64,000 bases of DNA. Source: Intestinicryptomonas porci. Its GTDB lineage: Bacteria > Verrucomicrobiota > Verrucomicrobiia > Opitutales > Intestinicryptomonadaceae. Location of the stretch: positions 1-64,000 of the forward strand of contig NZ_JALBUT010000009.1 of the NCBI RefSeq assembly GCF_033971905.1, given 5' to 3'. The position numbers and the translations under genes are program-made. The notes under the pieces were generated by a model, which saw nothing but the letters and a program-made list of their open reading frames with translations, had not been told where the DNA came from and did no database searches. This document shows, one piece after another, positions 26,767 to 36,224 of this stretch (position 1 is its first letter; the number at the start of each line of letters is the position of its first letter).

Positions 26767-27939
26767 ATGTCTAATTTTGGCAATTTCATAAAGGCGGTTG
26801 GTATCGGCGGAGGCGGTGTAAACTCCCTCGAATACTTGCGCGGCGCTCTATGCGGCGGCTCGTGCCTTGCCATAAACACAGACGCAAAATCAATCGAAGC
26901 CTCTTTGGCGGAAGAAAAAATTTTAATAGGTAAATCAATAACGCGCTCAATGGGCGCGGGCGGGGACATATCTCTTGCAGAACGCGCGGCGCAAGACGAC
27001 TTGGACGCGATAAAGGCGGCGTTTGAAAATGTAAAGCTTCTATTTATAACAGTGTCATTGGGCGGCGGCACAGGGTCTGCGGTCGCTCCCGTTGCGGCAA
27101 AAATAGCGAGGGATTTAGGTATTTGCGTGATAGCTTTCTGCACCCTTCCATTCAGCTTCGAGGGACAAGGCAAGACGAGAGTGGCCGAAAACGCATTCAA
27201 AAAAATGCGGGCAATATGCAATGCGGCAATAGCCCTGCCAAACGACGAGATGCTCGCAGAAAGCGCGCAGGCAAACATAATTTCAGCATTTGAAAAGGCA
27301 AGCCTTTGCGTCAGGGCGGCGACGGGGTCTATTTCAAACCTCGTCTCGGAACGCGGATTTATAAATGTCGATTTCAATTCGCTAAAAAACACCCTGCAAA
27401 CCCCTGCCCCCGCAAAAACGGCATTCGCATTCGGCTCGGGGCAAGGCGCAAATTATGTCTCAAAGGCGTTAAAAAACTTTGAATCTTTCCCCGCGCTGAA
27501 ATCCAAATTTTCCGCCCAAAAAGCGGACAAGCTTTTGGTGGGAGTGCGCGCGGGAAGCGACACGCAAATGGCGCAATTAAAAGAAACCCTGATTTCAATG
27601 GCGTCAAAATTCACAAACAGCGAAAACGTCAGCTTCGGAGTAATCATCGAACCGTCTTTTCAAAAGCGCATAGAGCTTACGGCTATCGGACTTGAAGTAT
27701 CGGAAGAGCTGTTTGAAGAGCCCGAGGAAGAGGAAAAGCCAAAAGAAGCGCAAAAAAAGCCACGCAAGATACGCCACAACAAAAATATCGAACAAAACCA
27801 GAGCGAATTCGACTTCGTGGACGTCGATTTGAAACGCGGATTTTTTGACGACACCGCGCGCAACATTTACGGCAAGGAAGATTTGGACGTTCCCACTTTT
27901 ATGCGCCGCAACATAAAAATTCAAATTTCAAAAAAATAG
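26767..27939 (+). CDS. ftsZ: Divergent tubulin-like division protein FtsZ
   Basis: FtsZ polymerises with GTP to form the division ring. Seen here: the N-terminal loop GIGGGGVNSL, NTDAKSIEA, the tubulin signature as GGGTGSA (99-105; usually GGGTGSG) and a C-terminal peptide DVPTFMRRN that matches the FtsA-binding tail. The T7 loop reads NVDFNS (200-205) where other FtsZ have NVDFAD, so the second catalytic acid is Ser205. The linker (about residues 310-370) is acidic then basic. Place and the conserved tail make it the real FtsZ of this cell, but GTP turnover may be slow. It is the last gene of the cluster; no terminator hairpin is visible before the convergent gene. Confidence 0.92.
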   Translation: MSNFGNFIKAVGIGGGGVNSLEYLRGALCGGSCLAINTDAKSIEASLAEEKILIGKSITRSMGAGGDISLAERAAQDDLDAIKAAFENVKLLFITVSLGGGTGSAVAPVAAKIARDLGICVIAFCTLPFSFEGQGKTRVAENAFKKMRAICNAAIALPNDEMLAESAQANIISAFEKASLCVRAATGSISNLVSERGFINVDFNSLKNTLQTPAPAKTAFAFGSGQGANYVSKALKNFESFPALKSKFSAQKADKLLVGVRAGSDTQMAQLKETLISMASKFTNSENVSFGVIIEPSFQKRIELTAIGLEVSEELFEEPEEEEKPKEAQKKPRKIRHNKNIEQNQSEFDFVDVDLKRGFFDDTARNIYGKEDLDVPTFMRRNIKIQISKK

Positions 27940-27942
27940 GCT

Positions 27943-28497
27943 TTAATTTATAAACGAGTCCAAAAGTGCAATTAAAATCATAACAAAAATAATTGCCGAC
28001 TTTGCAAATACGCCCAAAAGCGTGCCCCAAAAAGCCCCTTTGCCCGAACGCCAAGCCATTTTTGAATCGCCCCATGCCCTCTCGAAAACAAACGCAAAAA
28101 GAGGCGGAGAGAAAAATATTGCAAGAAGCGCAAGCGGCGGAAAGGCAAAAGAAAAAACTATTCCGAACACCACCCCGAAAAGCGCGCCACGCGCCCCCTG
28201 CCTCGTGGGAGTGTATTTTATCGGCAACCAAAAATCCAAAACTTGCGCAAACAGCGCAAGAGCCGCGCATATAAATACGCTAAGCCATGACATGGAATAA
28301 AATCCTATTGTAAGCTTCCAAATTAGAATTCCGCAAAACGCGAGAAACACACCGGGAAGCATAGGCAGAATGCACCCCAAAAACGAAACGGCAAAAATGA
28401 TTAAAAGAACCGCTGAAATTGCCACAAACTCCCCGAAAGACCAAACTGCGTCTTTGTTCTCGCATATTGAAAGCCATATGTCCCGCAAGCATTCCAT
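27943..28497 (-). CDS. DUF456 membrane protein
   Basis: A 184-aa integral membrane protein with about five helices. The family motif is visible as LGCILPMLPGVFLAFCGILI near residues 41-60, followed by the GARGALFGVVFGIVFSF glycine-rich helix pair typical of DUF456. The function of the family is unknown. It ends 4 bases past the convergent ftsZ stop and starts 3 bases after the upstream 245-aa gene, with which it is co-directional and likely co-transcribed. Confidence 0.8.
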   Translation of the reverse strand: MECLRDIWLSICENKDAVWSFGEFVAISAVLLIIFAVSFLGCILPMLPGVFLAFCGILIWKLTIGFYSMSWLSVFICAALALFAQVLDFWLPIKYTPTRQGARGALFGVVFGIVFSFAFPPLALLAIFFSPPLFAFVFERAWGDSKMAWRSGKGAFWGTLLGVFAKSAIIFVMILIALLDSFIN

Positions 28498-28500
28498 GGA

Positions 28501-29238
28501 TTAGTTTTCCTTATTCCTTGTATCAGCATTTTCTTCAAAATTCCCACTCGGATTTTTTAACCAATTAAACCCGAAAACAGCCTCGTCGGACACTTTGACT
28601 CCATGTTCCAAAAGGCGGTTTTTCGCAAACTGCGCCAGAGTTTTTTCCGCCGCGGAGCGCGCAAGCGCAAAATTTTCAAACGAACCTCCGCGCTTTCTGT
28701 AATTGTCAACGACATTCATAACCAAGCGAGAGCGCAGCATTTCGGCAGTCGATTCAAAACGAGTGAATTTTGAATTTTTAGACGAAAAGCCAAGCTTTGA
28801 AATGTCAACTATCGTCGCGGTGTCGTCAAAAAGAATTTCAGGAAGCCATATATCTACATACTCAAAACTTCTGCCGTCTCTTTTTTCGTCGGAATAAACA
28901 ATCTTCCACCTCGCGTCGTTTACAGGCACATAGTAGTTGTAAAACGCGGGCAGAGGCTCCAAATAAAAAACCAAATCAGGCATAAGCTCGCGCTTTAAAA
29001 CGATTTTATCCTCTATCTCGCCATGAATTGTCGCAATTACCCATTTGTCGGCAGGCATTGAATTTTTAATCGTCGCGGAGGAAAGAGTGATTATCCTGCC
29101 GCCGCGCGCGCAAGCCAAAACTTCGTCGGCAAGCCCGCTTGCGATAAAATAAAATATTGCGCCCGAAAGCAGAAACAAAAATGCAAGCGCAAGAAAAGCG
29201 GCGCGTTTTAGTTTTCTCATATAACCAAAAATCCTCAT
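28501..29238 (-). CDS. Single-span membrane protein, DUF4230-like
   Basis: A 245-aa protein with one N-terminal membrane helix (about residues 12-33) and a large extracytoplasmic domain. The body contains paired beta-rich stretches (WVIATIHGEIEDKIVLKREL) and a C-terminal helix AAEKTLAQFAKNRLLEHGV. This topology and end motif resemble DUF4230 proteins, but the match is tentative. Either ATG at 29238 or the one six codons on may be used. It lies between comM and the DUF456 gene; the job is unknown. Confidence 0.6.
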   Translation of the reverse strand: MRIFGYMRKLKRAAFLALAFLFLLSGAIFYFIASGLADEVLACARGGRIITLSSATIKNSMPADKWVIATIHGEIEDKIVLKRELMPDLVFYLEPLPAFYNYYVPVNDARWKIVYSDEKRDGRSFEYVDIWLPEILFDDTATIVDISKLGFSSKNSKFTRFESTAEMLRSRLVMNVVDNYRKRGGSFENFALARSAAEKTLAQFAKNRLLEHGVKVSDEAVFGFNWLKNPSGNFEENADTRNKEN

Positions 29239-29284
29239 ACAAAAACTTTACGAAAAAAAACGCACAAAACGCGAGAAAATTTTG

Positions 29285-30811
29285 CTAACGCCTGTCGAGA
29301 GAACGATAGTTTATTGCTTCAAGCAAATGCCTGCGCTGAATTTTTTCGGAATTGTCCAAGTCGGCAATGGTTCTTGAAACTTTTATAATCCTGTCCCACG
29401 CACGGGCAGAAAGGTTTAGGCTTTCCATCGCCGAGGCAAGCATGGAACGCAAGTCGCCGTCCAAAGAGCAATACGCCTTTATATGCTTTGATGACATTGA
29501 AGCATTGTTGCGTATGCCCGAATCGGCAAAACGCTCCGATTGTATCTTGCGGGCGGCATCAATTCTCTTTCTGATTTCCGCCGAGCTTTCCCCCTGTGCA
29601 GACGAGCCTATTTCGTCCAAGGATATGGCGGGAGCTTCAACATGTATGTCTATCCTGTCAAGAAGAGGCCCCGATATTTTCGAGCGGTAACGCTGTATCT
29701 GAAGAGGCGTGCAATGGCAGGCATGGCGTTTATCCCCGTAATATCCGCACGGGCATGGATTCATTGCCGCAACAAGCATAAACTTGCACGGGATTTCCAC
29801 CTTGCCCGCAGAGCGCGATATGCTGACATATCCGTCCTCCAAAGGCTGGCGCATCACTTCAAGCGCGCTGCGCTTAAATTCCGGAAGCTCGTCCAAAAAC
29901 AAGACACCGTTATGGGCAAGAGAAATTTCTCCGGGCTTTGGAACAGAGCCGCCTCCTATCAAGCCAACGTCGCTGATTGTGTGGTGCGGAGAGCGGAACG
30001 GACGCTTGAAAAATTTGTTTTCGCCGTCCCTTGAAATTCCCGCAGCGGAGTAAATGCCCAAAACTTCCAAAAATTCTTCGAGAGTGGGCATTGGCATTAT
30101 GGAGGGTATTCTCTTTGCAATCATGCTCTTGCCGGAACCCGGAGGGCCAACCATGAGCAGATTATGCCCGCCCGCAACCGCAACTTCAACCGCCCTTCTA
30201 ACTTGAAGCTGCCCCTTGACTTCGGAAAAATCGGGCATATAACTTTCGCCCGCCCTTCTTGAATAAGGGGAATCTTCAAGGGCGACAGGCTTTAATTCGA
30301 TTTTCCCGTTTAGGAAATCCACAACTTCAACAAGACTGTCGGCAGCGATTACTTCAATTCCCTCCACAAGCGCGGCTTCGTAAGCGGACTCGCGGGGCAA
30401 AATCACACCGCGCTTCAATTTTCTTGCAAGAAGAGCAAGCGAAACACCGCCGTAAATGCTCCTTATTTGCCCCGATAGCGCAAGCTCGCCCGCAATGACA
30501 TACCCGCTCATTTTTTCAGGCGCAATCCTGCCCGTTGACGCCAGCAATCCAAGCGCGATTGGCAGGTCGTACATGGGGCCTTCCTTGCGAATGTCGCCAG
30601 GCGCCAGATTTATCGTGGTGCGTGTTTGGGGCATCGCAAAGCCGCTGTTTGCCAAAGCGGAGCAAACCCTGTCCTGCGACTCTTTCACTGCGGCGTCGGG
30701 AAGCCCCACCATAAAAACGCGCGGTTCCCCTTTTTCCCCCGAGTTTACTTCCACTTCGACAGGCAAGGCGTCAACGCCTACAAGCGCGCCCGAATGTACG
30801 GTTGAAAGCAT
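29285..30811 (-). CDS. comM: YifB/ComM-family AAA+ Mg-chelatase-like ATPase
   Basis: A 508-aa protein with the three-part ComM plan: an N-terminal Lon-protease-like fold (VEVNSGEKGEPRVFMVGLPD), a central AAA+ Mg-chelatase domain with Walker A GPPGSGKS near residue 220, Walker B GVLFLDELPEF near 300, a CPCGYYG zinc-type turn near 350, and a C-terminal Mg-chelatase helical domain (SARAWDRIIKVSRTIADLD). ComM is a hexameric helicase that drives branch migration during natural transformation in species tested. Its presence alone does not prove competence here. Confidence 0.92.
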   Translation of the reverse strand: MLSTVHSGALVGVDALPVEVEVNSGEKGEPRVFMVGLPDAAVKESQDRVCSALANSGFAMPQTRTTINLAPGDIRKEGPMYDLPIALGLLASTGRIAPEKMSGYVIAGELALSGQIRSIYGGVSLALLARKLKRGVILPRESAYEAALVEGIEVIAADSLVEVVDFLNGKIELKPVALEDSPYSRRAGESYMPDFSEVKGQLQVRRAVEVAVAGGHNLLMVGPPGSGKSMIAKRIPSIMPMPTLEEFLEVLGIYSAAGISRDGENKFFKRPFRSPHHTISDVGLIGGGSVPKPGEISLAHNGVLFLDELPEFKRSALEVMRQPLEDGYVSISRSAGKVEIPCKFMLVAAMNPCPCGYYGDKRHACHCTPLQIQRYRSKISGPLLDRIDIHVEAPAISLDEIGSSAQGESSAEIRKRIDAARKIQSERFADSGIRNNASMSSKHIKAYCSLDGDLRSMLASAMESLNLSARAWDRIIKVSRTIADLDNSEKIQRRHLLEAINYRSLDRR

Positions 30812-30812
30812 T

Positions 30813-31160
30813 TTAAAGTTTCAATTCAACCGCATCTTTCCAAAGGGCTTCAAGCTTGTACTGCCCGCGCTGTTCTTCAAGGAATATGTGCGCCATAAAG
30901 TCGAACGCGTCAACAACAATCCATCCGCTTCCCGCGGCATAGTCCCTGCCGACCGCCTCTACGCCGTTTTCCTTCAACACGGCATCAAGCGATGCCGCAA
31001 GAGCCTTCATGTGCGGCTCGGAATTGGCGGTCGCCAAAATGAAATAGTTTGTTATCGGAGATTTGCCCCTTACGTCCAAGATTTTTAGGTCGATTGCCTT
31101 TTTGTCTTCGAGGGCGTCGCGGCAGGCTGTTAAAATTTTTAAGATGTCTTCTTCTTGCAT
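30813..31160 (-). CDS. rsfS: Ribosomal silencing factor RsfS
   Basis: RsfS binds ribosomal protein uL14 and blocks subunit joining when nutrients are low. The 115-aa protein has all core motifs: KKAIDLKILDVRGKSPITNY, FILATANSEPHMKALA and GWIVVDAFDFMAHIFLEEQR. It lies directly downstream of nadD, a very common pairing, and one base from comM. Confidence 0.95.
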   Translation of the reverse strand: MQEEDILKILTACRDALEDKKAIDLKILDVRGKSPITNYFILATANSEPHMKALAASLDAVLKENGVEAVGRDYAAGSGWIVVDAFDFMAHIFLEEQRGQYKLEALWKDAVELKL

Positions 31161-31172
31161 AATTAAAAATTA

Positions 31173-31757
31173 TCAAATATAAAGTTTCTTTTCTTTTATA
31201 TAATTTAAGACATTTTCGTCAACAAAATCATTTTCAAAATTTCCTTTTTTCAAATTTTCTCGGATTTCAGTTGACGAAACTTCCATCGGCTCAAAAGGCA
31301 CAACTTCTATTTTTGCATAGTTTGGGAGATTATGGTTTTCCATTTTTTCATCGCCGCGCTTGGCAACGGCAAAAGACGCAAGCCTTGCAAGCTCTTCAAT
31401 GTTGTGCCACTTATGGAGGCTCAAAAGCTGGTCTGTGCCAATAATCCAAAAAAACTGCGCGTCTTTTATCTTTTCCCTTAAAAGCTTGACAGTATCAACC
31501 GAATAGCTGATGCCACCGCGATCCTTTTCGATTTCCAAAATTCTGTATTTTTTGCCGAATTTTTTAAGGGCGATTTTAAGCATTTCAAGCCTGTCGTCAA
31601 AACTTGCGATGTGCGGATTGGGCTTTAACGGCGCGGTAAAGGCGGGTATAAAAAAAATTTCGTAAAGCCCCAACGCCTCGCATGCGGCATTTGCAATTTC
31701 CAAATGCGCCTTGTGAGGTGGGTCGAAACTTCCGCCCATTATTCCGATTTTAAGCAT
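31173..31757 (-). CDS. nadD: Nicotinate-nucleotide adenylyltransferase NadD
   Basis: Makes nicotinic acid adenine dinucleotide from NaMN and ATP in NAD synthesis. The nucleotidyltransferase motif GGSFDPPHKAHLEIA sits at the N-terminus and SSTEIREN near the end. I choose ATG 31757 (194 aa), giving MLKIGIMGGSFDPPH; a longer frame adds 15 non-conserved residues. It precedes rsfS by 12 bases and follows the atp operon after about 160 bases that show no clear terminator. Confidence 0.94.
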   Translation of the reverse strand: MLKIGIMGGSFDPPHKAHLEIANAACEALGLYEIFFIPAFTAPLKPNPHIASFDDRLEMLKIALKKFGKKYRILEIEKDRGGISYSVDTVKLLREKIKDAQFFWIIGTDQLLSLHKWHNIEELARLASFAVAKRGDEKMENHNLPNYAKIEVVPFEPMEVSSTEIRENLKKGNFENDFVDENVLNYIKEKKLYI

Positions 31758-31916
31758 ATTCTGATTTAATTTTATGAAATAACATAGCGCAAAAAATGAC
31801 ACGGCATAAAGTGCGGCAAAGTTCCATTAAACAAGACTTTGAAAAACCACGAAAAAATGCGCAAATAACACCGACACGGCTTCTTTTCAAAGCCAGAAAC
31901 AGCGTTTTCGCACATT

Positions 31917-32333
31917 TTAGCGTTTTCTGTTTTTGGAAAGCTGCTGGGCGATTGCAAATCTTATTGTGGATTCGAGCCTTTCGATTTCCTCAGGGTCGGA
32001 CTCGCGCAAAGACTTGTATTTTTCAAGAGACGCGACCGCCCTCGCCTTCGCCTCTTCCACACTTTCCAAATCGATGTTATCGACTTCGATGGCGGCTTCG
32101 GTAAGCACTGAAACCGTGTCTGAAACACATCTTGCGTACCCTTTGTCAACCGCAAGGCTCTCCTGCTTTCCGCCGCGCACAACTTGGATTTCGCCCGCCT
32201 CGATAATCGTCACAATCGGAATATGCCCCTTTAAAATCTGAATTTCTCCAGAGCGGGTGGGCAATGTCACACTCTCCACTTCGGAACTCTTCCAAGCTAT
32301 TCCTTCTGGAGTGACTATTTCAAGGTACAACAT
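31917..32333 (-). CDS. atpC: F1 ATP synthase epsilon subunit
   Basis: Central-stalk regulatory subunit, 138 aa. The N-terminal beta-sandwich (MLYLEIVTPEGIAWKSSEVE, TRSGEIQILKGHIPIVT) and the C-terminal helical hairpin (EEAKARAVASLEKYKSLRES) are both present, so an inhibitory epsilon conformation is possible. It is the last gene of the atp operon and its start is one base after the atpD stop. Confidence 0.94.
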   Translation of the reverse strand: MLYLEIVTPEGIAWKSSEVESVTLPTRSGEIQILKGHIPIVTIIEAGEIQVVRGGKQESLAVDKGYARCVSDTVSVLTEAAIEVDNIDLESVEEAKARAVASLEKYKSLRESDPEEIERLESTIRFAIAQQLSKNRKR

Positions 32334-32334
32334 G

Positions 32335-33768
32335 CTATTTCTTTTGTGATTTTTCGTGCGCTTCCAAGACTTCTTCTATCCTGCCTTTCAAATAGAAGTC
32401 GTTTTCGTTGATATGGTCAACTTCGCCGTCCAAAATCATTTTGAATCCCCTTACGGTGTCGGCAATTTTAACGTAAGTGCCGGGCACGCCGTTAAAGATT
32501 TCCGAAACGTGGAACGGGTGCGACAAAAACCTCTGTATTTTTCTCGCGCGGAAAACCGTCAACTTGTCCTCGTCTGAAAGCTCGTCGATGCCCAAAATCG
32601 AGATGATGTCCTGCAAGTCTTTGTACTTTTGCAAGACTTCCTGGACGCCGCGCGCAACCTTGAAATGCTCTTCGCCAACGATGTCGGGCGTTAGGGCGTT
32701 TGAAGTGGAGGCAAGAGGGTCAACAGCGGGATAAATGCCCAAGGAAGCTATCGCCCTATCCAACACGATTGTCGAGTCCAAGTGCGCGAAAGTGTTTGCA
32801 GGAGCCGGGTCAGTCAAGTCGTCAGCGGGAACATAAACCGCCTGGAAAGATGTAATAGAGCCGTTTTTGGTGGAGGTGATTCTCTCCTGAAGCTCGCCCA
32901 TTTCAGTAGCCAAAGTCGGCTGGTAGCCCACTGCTGAAGGAGAACGCCCCAAAAGCGCGCTGACTTCCGAACCCGCCTGCGAAAATCTGAAAATGTTGTC
33001 GATGAAAAGCAATACGTCCTGACCTTCCTTGTCGCGGAAATACTCAGCCATTGTAAGGGCAGAAAGAGCAACGCGCATACGCGCGCCGGGGGGCTCGTTC
33101 ATCTGTCCGTAAACAAGCGCAACCTTTGATTCGGAAAGATTTTTTTGGTTAATGACGCCCGAATCCGACATTTCGTGGTAAAGGTCGTTGCCCTCTCTCG
33201 AGCGTTCGCCGACTCCCGCGAAAATCGAAAAGCCGCCATGCGCGTGCGCAATGTTGTGGATAAGCTCCATAATGACAACCGTCTTGCCGACACCCGCGCC
33301 GCCGAACGCGCCTACCTTGCCGCCCCTGACAAACGGGCATATCAAGTCAATCGGCTTTATGCCCGTTTCCAATACTTCCGCCTTGGTGCTTTGCTCCGAC
33401 AAACTCGGAGCCTTGCGGTGGATTGGCATTCTTTCGGAAACTTCGATTTTTCCCGCATTGTCAACCGCATCTCCCACAACGTTAAAAATTCTGCCCAAAA
33501 CTCCGCGCCCCACGGGAACTTTTATGGGAGAGCCTGTATTTTCCGCCTTGTCTCCCCTTCGCAAGCCTTCGGTCGAACCCATTGCAACGCAACGCATGAC
33601 GCCGTCGCCCAAGTGCTGCTGGATTTCCAGAACAACGCTCTTTTCAACGCCTTCAACATTCATTTTTGCATTCAGCGCGGTATAGATTTCAGGCAGCGGA
33701 TTGCAATCGAACTTAACATCCACAACCGCCCCCATGACTTGCGTTATAATTCCTATAGAGTCGCTCAT
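32335..33768 (-). CDS. atpD: F1 ATP synthase beta subunit
   Basis: Catalytic subunit, 477 aa. Motifs: Walker A GGAGVGKTVVIMELI near residue 155, GERSREGNDLYHEM with the catalytic Glu, LLFIDNIFRFSQAGSEVSAL (Walker B) and the DELSD motif in DELSDEDKL near residue 400. A GGAA ribosome-site core lies about 6 bases ahead of the ATG. It lies between atpG and atpC. Confidence 0.98.
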   Translation of the reverse strand: MSDSIGIITQVMGAVVDVKFDCNPLPEIYTALNAKMNVEGVEKSVVLEIQQHLGDGVMRCVAMGSTEGLRRGDKAENTGSPIKVPVGRGVLGRIFNVVGDAVDNAGKIEVSERMPIHRKAPSLSEQSTKAEVLETGIKPIDLICPFVRGGKVGAFGGAGVGKTVVIMELIHNIAHAHGGFSIFAGVGERSREGNDLYHEMSDSGVINQKNLSESKVALVYGQMNEPPGARMRVALSALTMAEYFRDKEGQDVLLFIDNIFRFSQAGSEVSALLGRSPSAVGYQPTLATEMGELQERITSTKNGSITSFQAVYVPADDLTDPAPANTFAHLDSTIVLDRAIASLGIYPAVDPLASTSNALTPDIVGEEHFKVARGVQEVLQKYKDLQDIISILGIDELSDEDKLTVFRARKIQRFLSHPFHVSEIFNGVPGTYVKIADTVRGFKMILDGEVDHINENDFYLKGRIEEVLEAHEKSQKK

Positions 33769-33784
33769 TTTTATTTCCTTAAAT

Positions 33785-34663
33785 TCATTGTTGAGAAATT
33801 GCCGAAGCCGCGGCGATTTCCGTAATTTCAGTTGTAATGGCGGTTTGGCGCGCCTTGTTGTACTCCAAAGTGAGAGCCGCCATCAAAGATTCCGCATTGT
33901 CGCTTGCGCCCTTCATCGCGACCATTCGCGCGCTTTGCTCCGAAGCCTTTGCGTCGAGTGCCATATGGTAAACGATGTTTTTTATGTAGTAGAGCGGAAG
34001 CTCGTACATAAGCTCGCCCAAAGACGGCTCAAACTGTATTTCCCTTGCATCTGTCTTCCTGTCTGCCAAATCCGCCTTGTACTTTACGCGCATTCGGTCG
34101 ATGAAGTTATCCAAGTCGTCGATTGGAAGTATTTTTACAAGCTCAGGCTCCTGCTTAATCGTGTTTATGAAAGCGGGATAGAGAACTTCGATTGTGCCGA
34201 CGCGGTTTTCCCTGTATTCGGAAACGGCAAGCTCGACAATCGGGCGGATTTCGGAAAAAGAGATGTTGTCTGAAATTTTGAACTGCGCCAAAAGTTTGCG
34301 ACCCGTCGCGCTTATAAACCTTGCCGCCTTTGCGCCCACTGCAATAAACTCGCAGTCGCCTTCAAGGGCGGATATGCGCTTAAACAAATTTGTGTTCAAA
34401 ACCCCGCATAAGCCCTTGTCGGTTGAAAAAACTATTATCAAGCGGCGGTCTTGATTTTTCCTGACGCCGAAAAGCTCCTGAAACTTCGCCGTCAAATGAG
34501 GATCCAAAATATCTATCAAATCCATCAAAAGCAAAGTATAATCCCTGCCCGACGCCGCACGCGTCTGCGCCTTTTTCATTTTTGAAGCCGCAACAAGCTG
34601 CATTGCGCGGGTTATCTGCCCCGTGCTTTTCACAGCCTTGATTCGGCTTCTTATTTCGCGCAT
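33785..34663 (-). CDS. atpG: F1 ATP synthase gamma subunit
   Basis: Rotor shaft subunit, 292 aa from ATG 34663 (a GTG three codons upstream is in frame but less typical). The N-terminal helix MREIRSRIKAVKSTGQITRA and the terminal helix NAESLMAALTLEYNKARQTA are the signature coiled-coil halves. The middle contains STDKGLCGVLNTNLFK. A full set of F1 genes surrounds it. Confidence 0.96.
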   Translation of the reverse strand: MREIRSRIKAVKSTGQITRAMQLVAASKMKKAQTRAASGRDYTLLLMDLIDILDPHLTAKFQELFGVRKNQDRRLIIVFSTDKGLCGVLNTNLFKRISALEGDCEFIAVGAKAARFISATGRKLLAQFKISDNISFSEIRPIVELAVSEYRENRVGTIEVLYPAFINTIKQEPELVKILPIDDLDNFIDRMRVKYKADLADRKTDAREIQFEPSLGELMYELPLYYIKNIVYHMALDAKASEQSARMVAMKGASDNAESLMAALTLEYNKARQTAITTEITEIAAASAISQQ

Positions 34664-34686
34664 TCCCTTCACGTTTTAAGCTCCGC

Positions 34687-36213
34687 TTAGTTAAAAGATT
34701 TTCTCCACTCGGCACAAGCTCCGCCAAGCTTCGACTTCAATTCGTCGCTTAACATTTTGTTTGCAACGACATCTTCCAAAAGCCCCGCAAATCTCGCCTC
34801 AAAATAGTTTTTGAAACTTTGAACCGCCTCCATGATTTTCTTAACGGGGATATCGTCCAAGAAATTGTTTTGATAGGCGTAAAGGATTGCGATTTCCATT
34901 CCAAGAGAAAGCGGCGAATTGTTGTTCTGCTTCAAAAGCTCGACAAGCCTGTCGCCCCTGCCGATGATTTCCTTTGTGCGCGCGTCCAAGTCCGAGCCGA
35001 ACTGGGCAAAAGCCGCCAATTCCTTGTACTGGGAATATTCGCCCTTCAATGTCGAAGAAACCTGTTTCAAGGCTTTAAGCTGCGCCGCAGAACCAACGCG
35101 CGAAACCGAAACCCCGACCGCAATAGCGGGGCGGACGCCCTGGTTGAACAAGTCCGTTTCAAGGAAAATCTGCCCGTCGGTGATTGAAATCACGTTTGTG
35201 GGAATGTAAGCTGAAATATCGCCCGCCTGCGTTTCGATTATCGGAAGAGCGGTGAGAGAACCGCCGCCGTTTTCCTTGTTGAGGCGCGCCGCGCGTTCCA
35301 AAAGTCGAGAGTGCAGATAAAAAACGTCGCCGGGATACGCTTCACGACCTGACGGGCGTTTCAAGATTAAAGAAATCTGCCTGTAAGCCGCCGCATGCTT
35401 TGAAAGGTCGTCATAAACGATTAAAGCGTCCATTCCATTTTCCATGAACCATTCGCCCATTGCGCAACCCGCATACGGGGCGATGTAAAGGCTCGAAGCG
35501 TTTTCTGCCGCCGAAGCCGCAACCACGATTGTGTATTTTAACGCATTCTTTTCTTCCAAAAGCTGGATTGTGCGGGCAATTTTAGAATTTTTTTGACCTA
35601 TTGCGACATAAATTGAATAGACAGGTCTGAAATCGGGCTTATTCTTGCCTTCTTCGTTTAAGCGCGCCTGGTTTATTATGGTGTCTATCGCAACGGAAGT
35701 CTTGCCCGTTCCCCTGTCGCCGATTATCAGCTCGCGCTGTCCCCTGCCGATTGGAATCATGGAGTCCACCGCCAAAATGCCCGTTTGCAAAGGCTGGTCA
35801 ACGCTCTTTCTCGGCAAGATGCCCGGAGCTATTTTTTCAACGGGATACGTCGCGACACTTTCGATTGCGCCCTTGCCGTCGAGAGGATTTCCAAGCACAT
35901 CGACAACCCTGCCAAGAAGCCCCATGCCGACAGGCACACTCAACAATTTGCCCGTCGTCTGCGCGGTCTGCCCCTCTTTTATGTGGGACACGTCGCCCAT
36001 CAGGACGCACGACACTTCGTCCTCGCCCAAATTCAGCGCGATGCCGTAAACGCCGCCCTCAAAGGCAATCATTTCGTTATACATCGCCTCGCGCAAGCCG
36101 CTCACTCTCGCAACGCCGTCGGCAACGGAAATAATCGTGCCTATGCTGCTTTTTTTGGAGTCGTTTTCAATGCGCTTAATGTGCGCTTCAATGTCTTTTA
36201 GTATCTCGTTCAT
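34687..36213 (-). CDS. atpA: F1 ATP synthase alpha subunit
   Basis: Non-catalytic nucleotide-binding subunit of F1, 508 aa. It has Walker A GDRGTGKTSVAIDTI near residue 168, the N-terminal GTIISVADGVARVSGL barrel motif, ALIVYDDLSKHAAAYRQISL and PGREAYPGDVFYLHSRLLER-type sequence. Everything expected of a functional subunit is present. Confidence 0.98.
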   Translation of the reverse strand: MNEILKDIEAHIKRIENDSKKSSIGTIISVADGVARVSGLREAMYNEMIAFEGGVYGIALNLGEDEVSCVLMGDVSHIKEGQTAQTTGKLLSVPVGMGLLGRVVDVLGNPLDGKGAIESVATYPVEKIAPGILPRKSVDQPLQTGILAVDSMIPIGRGQRELIIGDRGTGKTSVAIDTIINQARLNEEGKNKPDFRPVYSIYVAIGQKNSKIARTIQLLEEKNALKYTIVVAASAAENASSLYIAPYAGCAMGEWFMENGMDALIVYDDLSKHAAAYRQISLILKRPSGREAYPGDVFYLHSRLLERAARLNKENGGGSLTALPIIETQAGDISAYIPTNVISITDGQIFLETDLFNQGVRPAIAVGVSVSRVGSAAQLKALKQVSSTLKGEYSQYKELAAFAQFGSDLDARTKEIIGRGDRLVELLKQNNNSPLSLGMEIAILYAYQNNFLDDIPVKKIMEAVQSFKNYFEARFAGLLEDVVANKMLSDELKSKLGGACAEWRKSFN

Positions 36214-36224
36214 TTGGCTTTTGT

